Of a DNA stretch of 64,000 nucleotides, positions 21,716 through 31,858 are shown piece by piece. The DNA comes from Deinococcus aquaedulcis. Its GTDB lineage: Bacteria > Deinococcota > Deinococci > Deinococcales > Deinococcaceae. The stretch covers positions 62,001-126,000 of the forward strand of contig NZ_JAHRBL010000009.1 in assembly GCF_019693445.1 (NCBI RefSeq). The letters run 5' to 3'. How positions within the stretch are numbered: position 1 is the stretch's first letter; the number at the start of each line of letters is the position of its first letter. The notes under the pieces were generated by a model. That model saw only the letters and a program-made list of their open reading frames with translations. It searched no databases and was not told the DNA's origin. The translations under genes were made by a program, and so were the position numbers.

Positions 21716-22063
21716 TCAGCGCTCGGGGTCGCGGCCGGGCAGTGGGGGGCGTAGGCCCAGTTGGCGCTCAGTCAACACGCTCAGGCGGGCCAGCACGGCG
21801 GGCCCACTCCAGCCAGTCACGCAGGCGGCGGCCAGCAGCAGCGCGGGGGCCACGGGGGCTGGCAGCGCGGCACTCAGCAGCGCTGTGACGGTCAGGGCGG
21901 CCACGCCAGCGGCCAGGGCCTGGGCAGCGGTGCGGCGCAGAGGTTGTCGCCCCGGGCGGGACAGCACGCGGGTCAGCTGGGTAAAGCTGCCCGCCACGAA
22001 GGCCAGCAGCAACAGGGGGGCCAGGGCGCTCAGCGCGGGGGGCAGGGAAGACGGGTCAGGCAT
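21716..22063 (-). CDS. Small membrane protein, holin-like
   Basis: A 115-residue protein with two or three membrane segments ([53 protein letters not shown]) and a charged tail [13 protein letters not shown]. Size and topology resemble phage holin-family proteins, but no diagnostic motif is seen. GGAGG precedes ATG 22063. It is divergent from an XRE/S24 repressor gene, with an imperfect palindrome between them. Confidence 0.7.
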   Translation of the reverse strand: MPDPSSLPPALSALAPLLLLAFVAGSFTQLTRVLSRPGRQPLRRTAAQALAAGVAALTVTALLSAALPAPVAPALLLAAACVTGWSGPAVLARLSVLTERQLGLRPPLPGRDPER

Positions 22064-22130
22064 GGTGGCCTCCGACGGCAGGGAAAAAGGGGCCCACGAA
22101 CGAACGCGGTGCGATCTGCTGTCAGCATAA

Positions 22131-22146
22131 TATGTCTATAGTCATA
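22131..22146. promoter_or_regulatory. Imperfect palindrome between divergent genes
   Basis: TATGTCTATAGTCATA: 14 of 16 positions are symmetric. On the minus strand it sits directly upstream of TATTAT, a -10-like box for the membrane protein, and it is about 50 bp from the repressor start. It superficially resembles the TTATG...CATAA half-sites of the Deinococcus radiation/desiccation response motif but has a different spacing. Confidence 0.45.
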
Positions 22147-22187
22147 AAACAAGTCGCCGGTATGCAATCCCTCTCGGGGCAGGCGTT

Positions 22188-22193
22188 TACACT
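22188..22193 (+). promoter_or_regulatory. -10 box TACACT, leaderless repressor gene
   Basis: TACACT ends 6 nt before ATG 22200, with no ribosome binding site. Confidence 0.65.
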
Positions 22194-22199
22194 GCGCTC

Positions 22200-22895
22200 A
22201 TGACCACCACCGTGCCCGGCAGTGATGTGGCCCTCTGGCTGCGCGAACAGCGGCGGCGCCAGGGTCTGGGGCAGGCCGAACTGTGCGCCCGCACCGCGCA
22301 GCACGGCGGCGAGGCCGGACGCGTGACCCAGCCGTATCTCAGCCGCCTGGAACGGGGCGAGCGCGCCCTGAGTGCCCTGACCCCCGAGCGGCAGGACGCC
22401 CTGCGCCGGGCGCTGAACCTGTCGCTCAGCGAGTGGACCGCCCGCACCGGCCTGCGGCCTCTGGCACCGCACCCCAGCGAGGACATCCTGAGCACCCTGG
22501 AACTGGTGCGCGTGCCGGTGCGCGCCCTCGCCACGGCCGGCCTGCCCACCGCCGAGGCCGAGGGCCGCGTGATTGATTACGAACTGGTGCCCCTGCGTGA
22601 CCACCGCCCCGGCATGCTGGTGCTGGAGGTGCAGGGCGACTCCATGAGCACCGAGGCGGGCGGGATTCGCCCTGGAGACCGCGTGTACGTGGACCCCGGC
22701 GACCTGGACCTGCGCGAGGGCCGCATTTACGTGCTGCATGTGCCGGGCCTGGGCCTGACCGTCAAGCGCCTGCGCCGCTACAGCGATCACCTGTGGCTGA
22801 GCAGCGATAACCCCGACCACCCGCCCCTGAAGCCCGAGGAAGCGACGGTGGTGGGCCGTGTGTACTTTCACCAACCGCGCGGCCAGCGGCTTTAA
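22200..22895 (+). CDS. XRE-family repressor with S24 (LexA-like) peptidase domain
   Basis: A 231-residue protein. The N-terminal helix-turn-helix is LREQRRRQGLGQAELCARTA with the recognition part VTQPYLSRLERGERAL. The C-terminal S24 domain has the Ser/Lys dyad: Ser148 in VQGDSMSTEAGGIRPGD and Lys189 in GLTVKRLRR. An Ala-Gly pair at 113-114 is in the right place for LexA/CI-type self-cleavage. It could be a damage-responsive repressor of the divergent membrane gene and of itself. No phage genes are nearby. Confidence 0.9.
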   Translation: MTTTVPGSDVALWLREQRRRQGLGQAELCARTAQHGGEAGRVTQPYLSRLERGERALSALTPERQDALRRALNLSLSEWTARTGLRPLAPHPSEDILSTLELVRVPVRALATAGLPTAEAEGRVIDYELVPLRDHRPGMLVLEVQGDSMSTEAGGIRPGDRVYVDPGDLDLREGRIYVLHVPGLGLTVKRLRRYSDHLWLSSDNPDHPPLKPEEATVVGRVYFHQPRGQRL

Positions 22896-23255
22896 GGCAG
22901 GCGAGGCGGGAGGAGACGGCCCAAGGCGTTGAGGGCTCCTTTTCTGGTCACGGGGGCCTCGTCTGCGGTGCCGCTTTGGCTATCGGCCTGAAGCGTTGTT
23001 GGAGCGCCCCAGATGGCAGCCGTCGGAATGATCCGTCCGCAGAGGGGGCCCACTCTCTGCGGCACGGCACGGGTCACTGCGGTCGGGTCAGCCGGCCCGG
23101 CCTGAACCGTTGCGGGCTCAGCGGTGGTCTTACAGCCTCCGCCGAATTCGTCCTGAGGCCAAAAAGCCGCCCTTCAACTCCGCCCGCGCCGCCTGTCTCT
23201 GGTGGGGACCCCGCAGAGCGGTGGAAGGTGCATCCCACCGCTTTGGCTTTTGCTC
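22896..23255. other. 360-bp convergent gap with hairpins
   Basis: No convincing gene. It contains CCGCAGAG/CTCTGCGG (23037-23062) and AGCGGTGG/CCACCGCT (23217-23242) stems; the second can terminate the Nudix gene or the repressor gene. Parts resemble the gap at 18.8-19.1 kb (for example a diverged TCAACTCC...CGCCGC...TGTCTC string near 23173-23200). Confidence 0.45.
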
Positions 23256-23696
23256 TCAGACCAGCGGCGGCAGGCTGAGGGTGCGCTGTACTGGGCGCAC
23301 CACGCCGCTGCGGCCGGCGGTCCAGTCGACCAGTCCGGCTTCGGCGTCTGGCAGCAGAGGTTTGGGAAGGGCACCGGGGGCAAACCAGCCCAGGGCGGTC
23401 AATTCGGCCGGATCGGGGCGCGGGGTGCCGCCCAGAACCCGCGCGGTAAACACCCAGGCCAGAATGTCCGGCCAGCCGCCGCCCTGTAGGCGATAGACGC
23501 CCACCACGCCGCTCAGTTCCACGTCCAGCCCCACCTCTTCGCGCACTTCTCGCACGGCGGCTTCGGGGGCGGTTTCGCCGGGGTCTACCACGCCGCCTGG
23601 AAAGCCCCACAGGCGCAGGCCGTAACTCTGCTGCACCAGCAGCACCTGACCCTGGGGGTTGGTCAGCAGGGTGGCGGCACACTGGTGCAGCGACAT
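23256..23696 (-). CDS. Nudix hydrolase
   Basis: A 146-residue protein with a complete Nudix box: [20 protein letters not shown] then EVG (GX5EX7REXXEEXG pattern). It hydrolyses a nucleoside diphosphate linked to another group; the substrate is not predictable. Deinococcus genomes have many such enzymes. The start at 23696 is supported by TATGGT 6 nt upstream. It is divergent from a GGCT-like gene with only about 40 bp between the starts. Confidence 0.93.
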   Translation of the reverse strand: MSLHQCAATLLTNPQGQVLLVQQSYGLRLWGFPGGVVDPGETAPEAAVREVREEVGLDVELSGVVGVYRLQGGGWPDILAWVFTARVLGGTPRPDPAELTALGWFAPGALPKPLLPDAEAGLVDWTAGRSGVVRPVQRTLSLPPLV

Positions 23697-23702
23697 ACCC
23701 CC

Positions 23703-23708
23703 ACCATA
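23703..23708 (-). promoter_or_regulatory. -10 box TATGGT, leaderless Nudix gene
   Basis: TATGGT on the minus strand lies 6 nt before ATG 23696. Confidence 0.6.
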
Positions 23709-23724
23709 GAACGCCCGGCCCCGC

Positions 23725-23730
23725 TACAGT
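23725..23730 (+). promoter_or_regulatory. -10 box TACAGT, leaderless GGCT-like gene
   Basis: TACAGT ends 7 nt before ATG 23738, and overlaps the alternative GTG start at 23729, which it rules out. It lies only 16 bp from the divergent Nudix -10 box. Confidence 0.65.
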
Positions 23731-23737
23731 GGCGGCC

Positions 23738-24187
23738 ATGACCCAAGGGCCCTGCGGCGTCTTTGTGTACGGCACCCTGATGCCCGGCGAGCGCAACGCC
23801 CACGTGGCGGCGCTGGGTGGCTCTTTCCGCGCCCAGCGCGCGGTGCTGCGTGGCTTTGCCCTTTACCACCTGAGCCCCGAAGCTTACCCCGCCCTGGTGC
23901 CGGGCCCCCCAGAGGCCCAGGTGCGCGGCCAGCTGCTGAGCTACACCCCCGAAGCGTGGCGTGAGGCCCTGCCCTTTCTGGACGACCTGGAAGGCCTGCA
24001 CGACGCCCCACCCCTGTACACCCGTCAGCTCGTGACCCTGCACCTGGAAGGTGGGGGAGAGGCGCCCGCCTGGGTATACGTGTACGCCCGCACGGGGCGG
24101 CTGGGGCAGCCCGGCGCCGTGGCGGTCCCGGGCGGCGACTGGCGCGCCGTGCCGCACCGCGACCGCCCGGCCCCCGGCGAGCGGTAA
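23738..24187 (+). CDS. Gamma-glutamylcyclotransferase-like (GGCT/AIG2 fold) protein
   Basis: A 149-residue protein with the family hallmark [13 protein letters not shown] (YGTL substrate-binding loop) near the N-terminus, followed by [22 protein letters not shown] and a single acidic catalytic candidate in [10 protein letters not shown]. The fold cyclises gamma-glutamyl amines or related compounds. The exact substrate is not visible. Leaderless start at 23738. Confidence 0.88.
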   Translation: MTQGPCGVFVYGTLMPGERNAHVAALGGSFRAQRAVLRGFALYHLSPEAYPALVPGPPEAQVRGQLLSYTPEAWREALPFLDDLEGLHDAPPLYTRQLVTLHLEGGGEAPAWVYVYARTGRLGQPGAVAVPGGDWRAVPHRDRPAPGER

Positions 24188-24216
24188 AGCATCAGCGCCG
24201 CAGGCATCAAAAAACT

Positions 24217-24237
24217 GCCACCCCAAAGCAGGGTGGC
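24217..24237. terminator. Bidirectional terminator between GGCT-like gene and rpsO
   Basis: GCCACCC (24217-24223) and GGGTGGC (24231-24237), 7-bp stem and 7-nt loop. An AAAAA run precedes it, giving T5 after the stem for the minus-strand rpsO transcript. Confidence 0.65.
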
Positions 24238-24257
24238 GGTGACCATTCAGTCGGGGT

Positions 24258-24533
<276 letters not shown>

Positions 24534-24669
24534 GGGTGATGCCTCTCTTGTTATGAACGTCCCGCACGCGCCAGCCCGGCAAAAACGGGGGAGAACCCCC
24601 GGGGCCTGACCGTTCGCGGCGGCAAACGCGAGGATAGCACGCCCGGGCACAGAAGCAAGCGGCCTCACC

Positions 24670-24698
24670 TTGACACGGGCCCCCCTCGCCCCTAGTAT
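24670..24698 (+). promoter_or_regulatory. Sigma-70 consensus promoter of tRNA-Leu
   Basis: TTGACA (24670-24675), 17-bp spacer, TAGTAT (24693-24698), 19 bp before the mature tRNA. Confidence 0.85.
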
Positions 24699-24716
24699 GG
24701 CTTCGCCTCTCTGAGA

Positions 24717-24840
<124 letters not shown>

Positions 24841-24894
24841 GTGCCCTTGTGCCGGTGGGCGGCGCTCTGGCCTCTGTTCCCAGCGCACCTGTGC

Positions 24895-24900
24895 TATGCT
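24895..24900 (+). promoter_or_regulatory. -10 box TATGCT of the SRP RNA gene
   Basis: TATGCT ends 7 nt before the 5' end of the predicted RNA at 24908; no good -35 is seen. Confidence 0.55.
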
Positions 24901-24907
24901 TCCGCCT

Positions 24908-25009
<102 letters not shown>

Positions 25010-25027
25010 TTTTTTAGTGCCATCAAC

Positions 25028-25060
25028 GCGCGCGGCCCGTCCTAAAGAGGGGCCGCGCGC
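25028..25060. terminator. Strong hairpin between SRP RNA and the 63-aa gene
   Basis: GCGCGCGGCCC (25028-25038) and GGGCCGCGCGC (25050-25060), 11-bp stem. It lies between convergent genes and can serve both. Confidence 0.65.
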
Positions 25061-25082
25061 TGTTGTGAGGCTGGCGAGCTTC

Positions 25083-25274
25083 TTACCGGGTCAGGCGGTC
25101 CAGGTCGCTCTGGGCCTGGCGTAGGCGTGCCTGCCGGGCTTCGCGCTCGGTGTACACGTGGGCGTGGGGGGTAAAGTGCTCGGTCAGCGGGGCAGGGTCG
25201 CCCACCTCGTGCCCCAGGGTGGGGCGCAGAACCGGGTGCAGCAGCGACAGCAGGGAGACGGGGTCCTGGCTCAT
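25083..25274 (-). CDS. Small conserved-type protein
   Basis: A 63-residue ORF (MSQDPVSLLSLLHPVLRPTL...) ending in a charged helix ARQARLRQAQSDLDRLTR. It follows the next gene on the same strand by about 70 nt. The sequence before its ATG (CCTGGGCCC) is similar to that before the upstream gene. No family recognised; it is kept because of strand, spacing and composition. Confidence 0.5.
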   Translation of the reverse strand: MSQDPVSLLSLLHPVLRPTLGHEVGDPAPLTEHFTPHAHVYTEREARQARLRQAQSDLDRLTR

Positions 25275-25343
25275 GGGCCCAGGGTCGCGCTCGCCTGTCA
25301 CCGTGGGGTCTGCGCCGGGTCAGGGGCCCGTCAGCCGCCACGG

Positions 25344-25712
25344 TCAGCGGGTCTTGGGCTGCAGCACCAGCGCCTGGGTTTCTTTCACCACCGCCAGTTC
25401 GCGCAGTTGCTCGGGGTCCAGGTCGCCGGCCCCAGCCAGCGCCTCGGCCTTTTTGCGGTCAATGGTGGCCACCTCCAGCGCGGCGGCGTCGCCGAAGGTT
25501 TCCCGGAAGCGGTCCACGGGGTATTCCACCCGCCGCGAGACCTTCAGGGCGGCGCGGTACAGCTCGGTTTCGGCCTGCTGCCCGGTCTGCAGCGCAGCCT
25601 TGATGCGCGCGCCCAGTTCGTCGCGCTCGGCTTCCAGGCCCAGCAGGGTGTCGCGCAGCGTGGCGTAGCGCTCCAGCAGCTCGGCCAGCGAGAGGTCGTC
25701 GGGTTCGCTCAT
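25344..25712 (-). CDS. Conserved hypothetical coiled-coil protein
   Basis: A 122-residue, charged helical protein. Residues 8-50 (LAELLERYATLRDTLLGLEAERDELG) form a likely coiled coil. The rest resembles small Deinococcus proteins with a VSRRVEYPVDRFRETFG motif and I know no function for it. Leaderless start: TATCCT lies 7 nt upstream of ATG 25712. Confidence 0.75.
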   Translation of the reverse strand: MSEPDDLSLAELLERYATLRDTLLGLEAERDELGARIKAALQTGQQAETELYRAALKVSRRVEYPVDRFRETFGDAAALEVATIDRKKAEALAGAGDLDPEQLRELAVVKETQALVLQPKTR

Positions 25713-25719
25713 GGGCCCC

Positions 25720-25725
25720 AGGATA
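25720..25725 (-). promoter_or_regulatory. -10 box TATCCT, leaderless hypothetical
   Basis: TATCCT on the minus strand lies 7 nt before ATG 25712. Confidence 0.6.
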
Positions 25726-25758
25726 GACCCGGTGCAGCCCGGCCGGCGGCGCGGACAT

Positions 25759-25764
25759 TACCAT
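25759..25764 (+). promoter_or_regulatory. -10 box TACCAT, leaderless carbonic anhydrase
   Basis: TACCAT ends 7 nt before ATG 25772 and overlaps the alternative ATG at 25763. Confidence 0.6.
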
Positions 25765-25771
25765 GCCGCGC

Positions 25772-26494
<723 letters not shown>

Positions 26495-26520
26495 GGCGGC
26501 CTATAGCAAATGGTCAATGG

Positions 26521-26564
26521 CAGATGGCCGATGGCAGGGGCAACCCTGAGCCATCGGCCATCTG
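26521..26564. repeat. Large intergenic hairpin
   Basis: CAGATGGCCGATGGC (26521-26535) and GCCATCGGCCATCTG (26550-26564): a perfect 15-bp stem with a 14-nt loop between the convergent carbonic anhydrase and aminopeptidase genes. It is probably a bidirectional terminator; the partial internal duplication ATGGTCAATGGCAGATGGCCGATGG suggests repeat origin. Confidence 0.65.
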
Positions 26565-26586
26565 CTATCAGCCTTGCGCTCTCCGC

Positions 26587-27822
<1,236 letters not shown>

Positions 27823-27832
27823 GTCAGGGTGC

Positions 27833-27838
27833 AGGATA
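27833..27838 (-). promoter_or_regulatory. -10 box TATCCT of the M29 aminopeptidase
   Basis: TATCCT lies 10 nt before ATG 27822, so the leader would be only a few nucleotides. Confidence 0.5.
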
Positions 27839-27882
27839 GCGGGGCCCAGGGCCAGGGCGGCTGCCGGGGCCGGACACAGCCC

Positions 27883-27911
27883 TTGACGGCTGCCCCCCCG
27901 TTGCCTATAGT
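27883..27911 (+). promoter_or_regulatory. Sigma-70 promoter of tRNA-Pro
   Basis: TTGACG (27883-27888), 17-bp spacer, TATAGT (27906-27911), 15 bp before the mature tRNA. Confidence 0.85.
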
Positions 27912-27926
27912 TCTGTGGCTGGCCGT

Positions 27927-28006
<80 letters not shown>

Positions 28007-28009
28007 GAG

Positions 28010-28036
28010 AAGCTCCTCTTAGAGGGGCTTTTTTCT
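28010..28036 (+). terminator. Terminator of tRNA-Pro
   Basis: AAGCTCCTCT (28010-28019) pairs with AGAGGGGCTT (28021-28030), one G-T pair, followed by TTTTCTTTTTT. Confidence 0.8.
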
Positions 28037-28187
28037 TTTTTCTGTAGGGGGCTCGGCGGCTGTTTGATAGCCCAGAGAGAACGCATACGGAACGGCCGGT
28101 CAAGTGCCGCAGAGGGCCACCCCTGGAGGTCACTCTCCTTACGCGGGCTAGGTCATCTGGCGGCGGCGCGCGGTGGGGGCGCTGGCC

Positions 28188-28193
28188 TACACT
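28188..28193 (+). promoter_or_regulatory. -10 box TACACT, leaderless nitrilase
   Basis: TACACT ends 7 nt before ATG 28201. Confidence 0.65.
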
Positions 28194-28200
28194 CGGGCGC

Positions 28201-29130
28201 ATGACGGAACAGGGCTCGGTGGTGCGGGCGGCGGCGGCGGCGTATCCGGTGGATTTTCTGGAGGGCTGGGCGGCCTACGAGGCCAAGCTCTCGCGCTGGG
28301 TGGGGGAGGCGGCGGCCCAGGGCGCGCAGCTGCTCGTTTTTCCCGAATACAGCCCGCTGGAACTGATCAGCCTGCTGCCCCGCGACCTTCACCACGATGT
28401 GTTGGGCATGCGCCCGGCGCTGCAGGCCTTCCTGCCCGAGTTCCTGGCCCTACACGCCCGGCTGGCCCGCCAGCACGGCGTGGGGATCGTGGCGGGCAGC
28501 TATCCGGTGGCCCAGGGCGAGGGCTTTGTGAACCGCGCCTACGTGTTTGGCCCGGGCGGCACCCAGGCCCACCAGGACAAGCTGCTGATGACCCGTTTTG
28601 AGGCCGAGGAATGGGCGATTGCGCCCGGCGAAGGCGTGCGTGTGTTTGACCTGCCGCTGCCCGGCTGGACGCTGCGCTTTGGCATTGCCATCTGCTACGA
28701 CAGCGAGTTCCCCACCCTGGCCCGCCAACTGGCTGAAGCCGGCGCGGAACTGCTGGTGGTGCCGTCGTTCACCGGCAGCCGCGCCGGGTACACGCGCGTG
28801 CGGGTGGGCAGCATGGCCCGTGCGCTGGAAAACCAGTGCTACGCCCTGCACGCGCCCCTGATTGCCAACGCCCCCTGGACCTACGCGGTGGAAGACGCCC
28901 ACGGGGCCGCCGGCATTTACGCCCCCGCCGATAACGGCCTGCCCGCCGACGGCGTGGTGGCGCAGCGCGGCTGGAACGAGGCGGGCTGGCTGGTGGCCGA
29001 CCTGGATCTGGCCCTGACCCGCCATGTGCGCGCCGACGGCCACGTATTGAACTGGCGCGACCGACAAATAGGCCAGAGCCGCCCCGGCCCCGCCGAGGTG
29101 GTGCCCCTGGCGGCCGAGGTGCCCGCGTGA
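28201..29130 (+). CDS. Carbon-nitrogen hydrolase (nitrilase family)
   Basis: A 309-residue protein with the full catalytic triad: Glu49 in [11 protein letters not shown], Lys127 in [16 protein letters not shown], and the nucleophile Cys165 in [12 protein letters not shown]. Family members hydrolyse amides, ureides or nitriles; the substrate is not predictable. It starts leaderless at 28201 and overlaps the next gene by 4 nt (GTGA), so the GNAT downstream is co-translated and may act in the same pathway. Confidence 0.93.
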   Translation: MTEQGSVVRAAAAAYPVDFLEGWAAYEAKLSRWVGEAAAQGAQLLVFPEYSPLELISLLPRDLHHDVLGMRPALQAFLPEFLALHARLARQHGVGIVAGSYPVAQGEGFVNRAYVFGPGGTQAHQDKLLMTRFEAEEWAIAPGEGVRVFDLPLPGWTLRFGIAICYDSEFPTLARQLAEAGAELLVVPSFTGSRAGYTRVRVGSMARALENQCYALHAPLIANAPWTYAVEDAHGAAGIYAPADNGLPADGVVAQRGWNEAGWLVADLDLALTRHVRADGHVLNWRDRQIGQSRPGPAEVVPLAAEVPA

Positions 29131-29636
29131 CCGCCCCCAGCATTCGCCGCCTGACCCTGGCCGATGCCCCCGCCTACCGTGAGGCCCGTCTCGCTGCCCT
29201 GCGCGCTGACCCCGACGCCTTTGTGACCACCGCCGAGCACTTCGCCGCGTGGCCGGCTGAACGGCTGGCCGAGCGCCTGGCCCCGGACGCCCCCGGCGTA
29301 ACCCTGGGCGCCTTCCTGAAGGGTGACCTCGTGGGGCTGCTCACCCTGATGCGCGAGCAGCCCCCGACCCAGGCGCACCGCGTGAACATTTTCAGTGTGT
29401 CGGTGGCCCCGGCGGCGCGCGGGCAGGGCGTGGGCGAGGCGCTGGTGCGCGCAGCCATCGCCGAAGTGCAGACGTGGCCCGGCGTGACCGCCCTGAACCT
29501 CGCCGTCATGGACACCCAGCACGCCGCCCGGCGCCTGTACGAACGCTGCGGCTTTCGCGTGTGGGGCACCCAGCCGGACGCGGTGCGCCGGGACGGGCGG
29601 GTGCACGCAGAGCACTGGATGTGGCTGCCCCTTTAG
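29127..29636 (+). CDS. GNAT family N-acetyltransferase
   Basis: A 169-residue acetyltransferase. The acetyl-CoA loop is [20 protein letters not shown] and the C-terminal part is [19 protein letters not shown]. The N-terminal [27 protein letters not shown] is typical of the RimI-like group. It starts at GTG 29127, overlapping the nitrilase stop. Confidence 0.93.
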   Translation: MTAPSIRRLTLADAPAYREARLAALRADPDAFVTTAEHFAAWPAERLAERLAPDAPGVTLGAFLKGDLVGLLTLMREQPPTQAHRVNIFSVSVAPAARGQGVGEALVRAAIAEVQTWPGVTALNLAVMDTQHAARRLYERCGFRVWGTQPDAVRRDGRVHAEHWMWLPL

Positions 29637-29639
29637 CTT

Positions 29640-30170
29640 TCAGGGTGTGGGCCGAACTGGAAACTGGCTGACCTGTGCCTCCCACTGCGCTATCAGCTTG
29701 CGCAGATCCTCCTCGGTGAGGGGAAAGTCGAGCCAGCATTCCAAGATCTCACCGGTTTCTGACCAGGCTGGTGAATGGTTTAGTTCATGGGCAAAGGGCG
29801 GCAGATACTCTGAACTCAGCGTGACGCGTAGGTGCAGCTGATCGTCCCGCTCAGGGTGTCTGAACCAGGGCGAGCGGGCCGCGATCATCAAGCAGGGTTC
29901 GGTGAAGGACTCCTCGCTGCTCAGCACGGCCCCCTGCCAGCCAATAAAGGTCGGGGCGTGTTCTGCCACCTCTGTCAGCCAGGTCCCCAGCCGCTGCGCC
30001 TCCTGCGCGGTCAAGCAGGGGTCTACCACCTCCCAGAGCCGGCCATCTGGCAAAGACAGCTTTAGCCGCACATTCAGCCAGTTGGCATCCCATTCGTCTG
30101 TGGCCTCCGGGAACTGGTAGTCCAGGATTTCGAGAGACAGGTGAAGTCCACCACCGTTCTGCAGCTGCAT
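29640..30170 (-). CDS. WapI-type immunity protein homologue
   Basis: A 176-residue soluble protein starting MQLQNGGGLHL at 30170. The segment LEILDYQFPEATDEWDANWL followed by VRLKLSLPDGRLWEVVDPCLTAQEAQRLGTWL resembles proteins annotated as WapI-family immunity proteins, which are also common as orphans outside polymorphic toxin loci. No toxin gene is adjacent. It is convergent with the GNAT (3 nt apart) and divergent from kbl. TAAAAT lies 8 nt before the start. The family call is from memory of the motif and is moderate. Confidence 0.6.
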   Translation of the reverse strand: MQLQNGGGLHLSLEILDYQFPEATDEWDANWLNVRLKLSLPDGRLWEVVDPCLTAQEAQRLGTWLTEVAEHAPTFIGWQGAVLSSEESFTEPCLMIAARSPWFRHPERDDQLHLRVTLSSEYLPPFAHELNHSPAWSETGEILECWLDFPLTEEDLRKLIAQWEAQVSQFPVRPTP

Positions 30171-30178
30171 GTCTCTTG

Positions 30179-30184
30179 ATTTTA
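30179..30184 (-). promoter_or_regulatory. -10 box TAAAAT of the WapI-like gene
   Basis: TAAAAT on the minus strand lies 8 nt before ATG 30170. Confidence 0.5.
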
Positions 30185-30223
30185 CCCGTCCCTGCCGCAC
30201 GGACAAACTCGCCCCCACGCCCG

Positions 30224-30229
30224 TACACT
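30224..30229 (+). promoter_or_regulatory. -10 box TACACT, leaderless kbl
   Basis: TACACT ends 6 nt before ATG 30236; it rules out the upstream in-frame start at 30176. Confidence 0.65.
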
Positions 30230-30235
30230 GCCCCC

Positions 30236-31426
30236 ATGCCTGTCACCCTGTCCGACCGCCTGAGCGCCGAACTCTCCGGCCTGCGTGAAAGTGGCCTGCT
30301 GATCAGCCCGCGCGTGCTTGACGCCCCGCAGCACGCCCGCACCACCGTGGACGGGCGCGAGGTCGTGAACCTTGCCAGCAACAATTACCTGGGCTTTGCC
30401 GACCACCCGGCCCTGAAGGCTCGCGCCGCCGAGTACCTGGAGAAATGGGGCGTGGGCGCCGGGGCCGTGCGCACCATTGCGGGCACCCTGCGCATTCACG
30501 AAGAACTCGAAGAGCAGATTGCCGGCTTCAAGCACACCGGCAGCGCGCTGGTGCTGCACAGCGGCTTTTCCACCAACCAGGGCGTGCTGGGCGGCCTGCT
30601 CAAAGAGGGTGACCTCGTGGTCAGCGACGAGCTGAACCACGCCAGCATCATTGACGGCCTGCGCCTGACCAAGGCCACCCGCAAGGTCTTCAAGCACGCC
30701 GACCCCGAAGACCTGGACCGCGTGCTGCGCGAGAACCCCACCGAAGGCCTGATCATGGTGGTCACCGATGGGGTGTTCAGCATGGACGGCGACGTGGCGC
30801 CGCTGGACAAACTCGTTGAGGTGGCCCGCAAGTACGGCGCCGTGACCTATGTGGACGACGCCCACGGCAGCGGCGTGATGGGCGCGCAGGGCCGGGGCAC
30901 GGTGCACCACTTCGGCTTTGAATACGCCGACGACGTGATTCAGGTGGGCACCCTGTCCAAAGCCTGGGGCGGCGTGGGCGGTTACGCGGCCGGGCACGCC
31001 AACCTGCGCCAGCTGCTGATCAACCGCGCCCGGCCCTACCTGTTCTCCACCGCCCAGGCCCCCGCCACCGTGGGGGCCCTGGCCGCCGCCCTGGACGAGG
31101 TGCAGCGCGACCCCACCCTGATGGAGCGGCTGTGGGACAACACCCGTTTCTTCAAGGCGGAATTGCAGCGCCTGGGCTTCGACACCTTTGGCAGCGTCAC
31201 GCCCATTACGCCGGTCATTTTCGGGGAAGCGCCCGCCGCTTTCGAGGCCAGCCGCCGCCTGTTCGACGAGGGCATTTTCGCTGTGGGGCTGGGCTTCCCA
31301 ACCGTGCCCCGCACCCTGGCCCGCATTCGTAACATCGTGACCGCCGAGCACACCCGCGACGATCTGGAACAGGCCCTGGCCGCCTACGAGAAGGTGGGCC
31401 GCGCCCTGGGCACGATTGGAGGCTGA
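30236..31426 (+). CDS. kbl: Glycine C-acetyltransferase (alpha-oxoamine synthase)
   Basis: A 396-residue PLP enzyme joining an amino acid to an acyl-CoA. The PLP lysine is Lys242 in GTLSKAWGGVGGY, with DDAHG (207-211) contacting the cofactor and SNNYLGFADHP near the N-terminus. The sequence fits 2-amino-3-ketobutyrate CoA ligase (threonine degradation), but in the Thermus/Deinococcus group close relatives also act as 8-amino-7-oxononanoate synthase, so a biotin role cannot be excluded. Its stop overlaps the next start by 1 nt. Confidence 0.92.
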   Translation: MPVTLSDRLSAELSGLRESGLLISPRVLDAPQHARTTVDGREVVNLASNNYLGFADHPALKARAAEYLEKWGVGAGAVRTIAGTLRIHEELEEQIAGFKHTGSALVLHSGFSTNQGVLGGLLKEGDLVVSDELNHASIIDGLRLTKATRKVFKHADPEDLDRVLRENPTEGLIMVVTDGVFSMDGDVAPLDKLVEVARKYGAVTYVDDAHGSGVMGAQGRGTVHHFGFEYADDVIQVGTLSKAWGGVGGYAAGHANLRQLLINRARPYLFSTAQAPATVGALAAALDEVQRDPTLMERLWDNTRFFKAELQRLGFDTFGSVTPITPVIFGEAPAAFEASRRLFDEGIFAVGLGFPTVPRTLARIRNIVTAEHTRDDLEQALAAYEKVGRALGTIGG

Positions 31427-31812
31427 TGGATTACCGGATTCGGGCCTCTGTTGACCCGCTCGCGCTGGGGCAGCTGCGTGAGGTGGCCTGGGGCGGCGAC
31501 GATGATGGCCAGGGCTGGCCGGCCATATTGTCCCGCTCGCTGACCTGGGTTACCGCCCATGACAGTGACGTGCTAATCGGCTTCGTTCATGCCGCTTGGG
31601 ACGGGGGCGTTCATGCCTTTTTGCTGGACACCACCGTTCACCCGGCCTGGCAGCGGCGCGGCATCGGGACCGAACTGGTTCGCCGGGCGGCAGCTTCGGC
31701 GCGCGATCTGGGCGCCCAGTGGTTGCACGTGGACTACGAACCGCATCTGGCTGGCTTCCATGCGGCCTGCGGTTTTAGGCCGACAGCAGCGGGTCTGCTG
31801 CGGCTGAACTGA
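31426..31812 (+). CDS. GNAT family N-acetyltransferase
   Basis: A 128-residue single-domain acetyltransferase. The acetyl-CoA loop is TTVHPAWQRRGIGTELVRRAA and the end is YEPHLAGFHAACGFRPTAAG. It starts at ATG 31426, sharing one base with the kbl stop, so it is translationally coupled to it. Substrate unknown. Confidence 0.9.
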   Translation: MDYRIRASVDPLALGQLREVAWGGDDDGQGWPAILSRSLTWVTAHDSDVLIGFVHAAWDGGVHAFLLDTTVHPAWQRRGIGTELVRRAAASARDLGAQWLHVDYEPHLAGFHAACGFRPTAAGLLRLN

Positions 31813-31845
31813 CCAGGGTTCCCTCCTGTCCCGGGCGGCGCGCCC

Positions 31846-31851
31846 TATCAT
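31846..31851 (+). promoter_or_regulatory. -10 box TATCAT, leaderless menG
   Basis: TATCAT ends 7 nt before ATG 31859 and overlaps the alternative ATG at 31850. Confidence 0.6.
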
Positions 31852-31858
31852 GCCCCCC

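Noticed and set aside
22131..22146. Radiation/desiccation response motif
   Set aside because: Half-sites look alike, but spacing and centre differ from the motif as I know it, and the neighbouring genes are not known members of that regulon; kept only as an unassigned palindrome.
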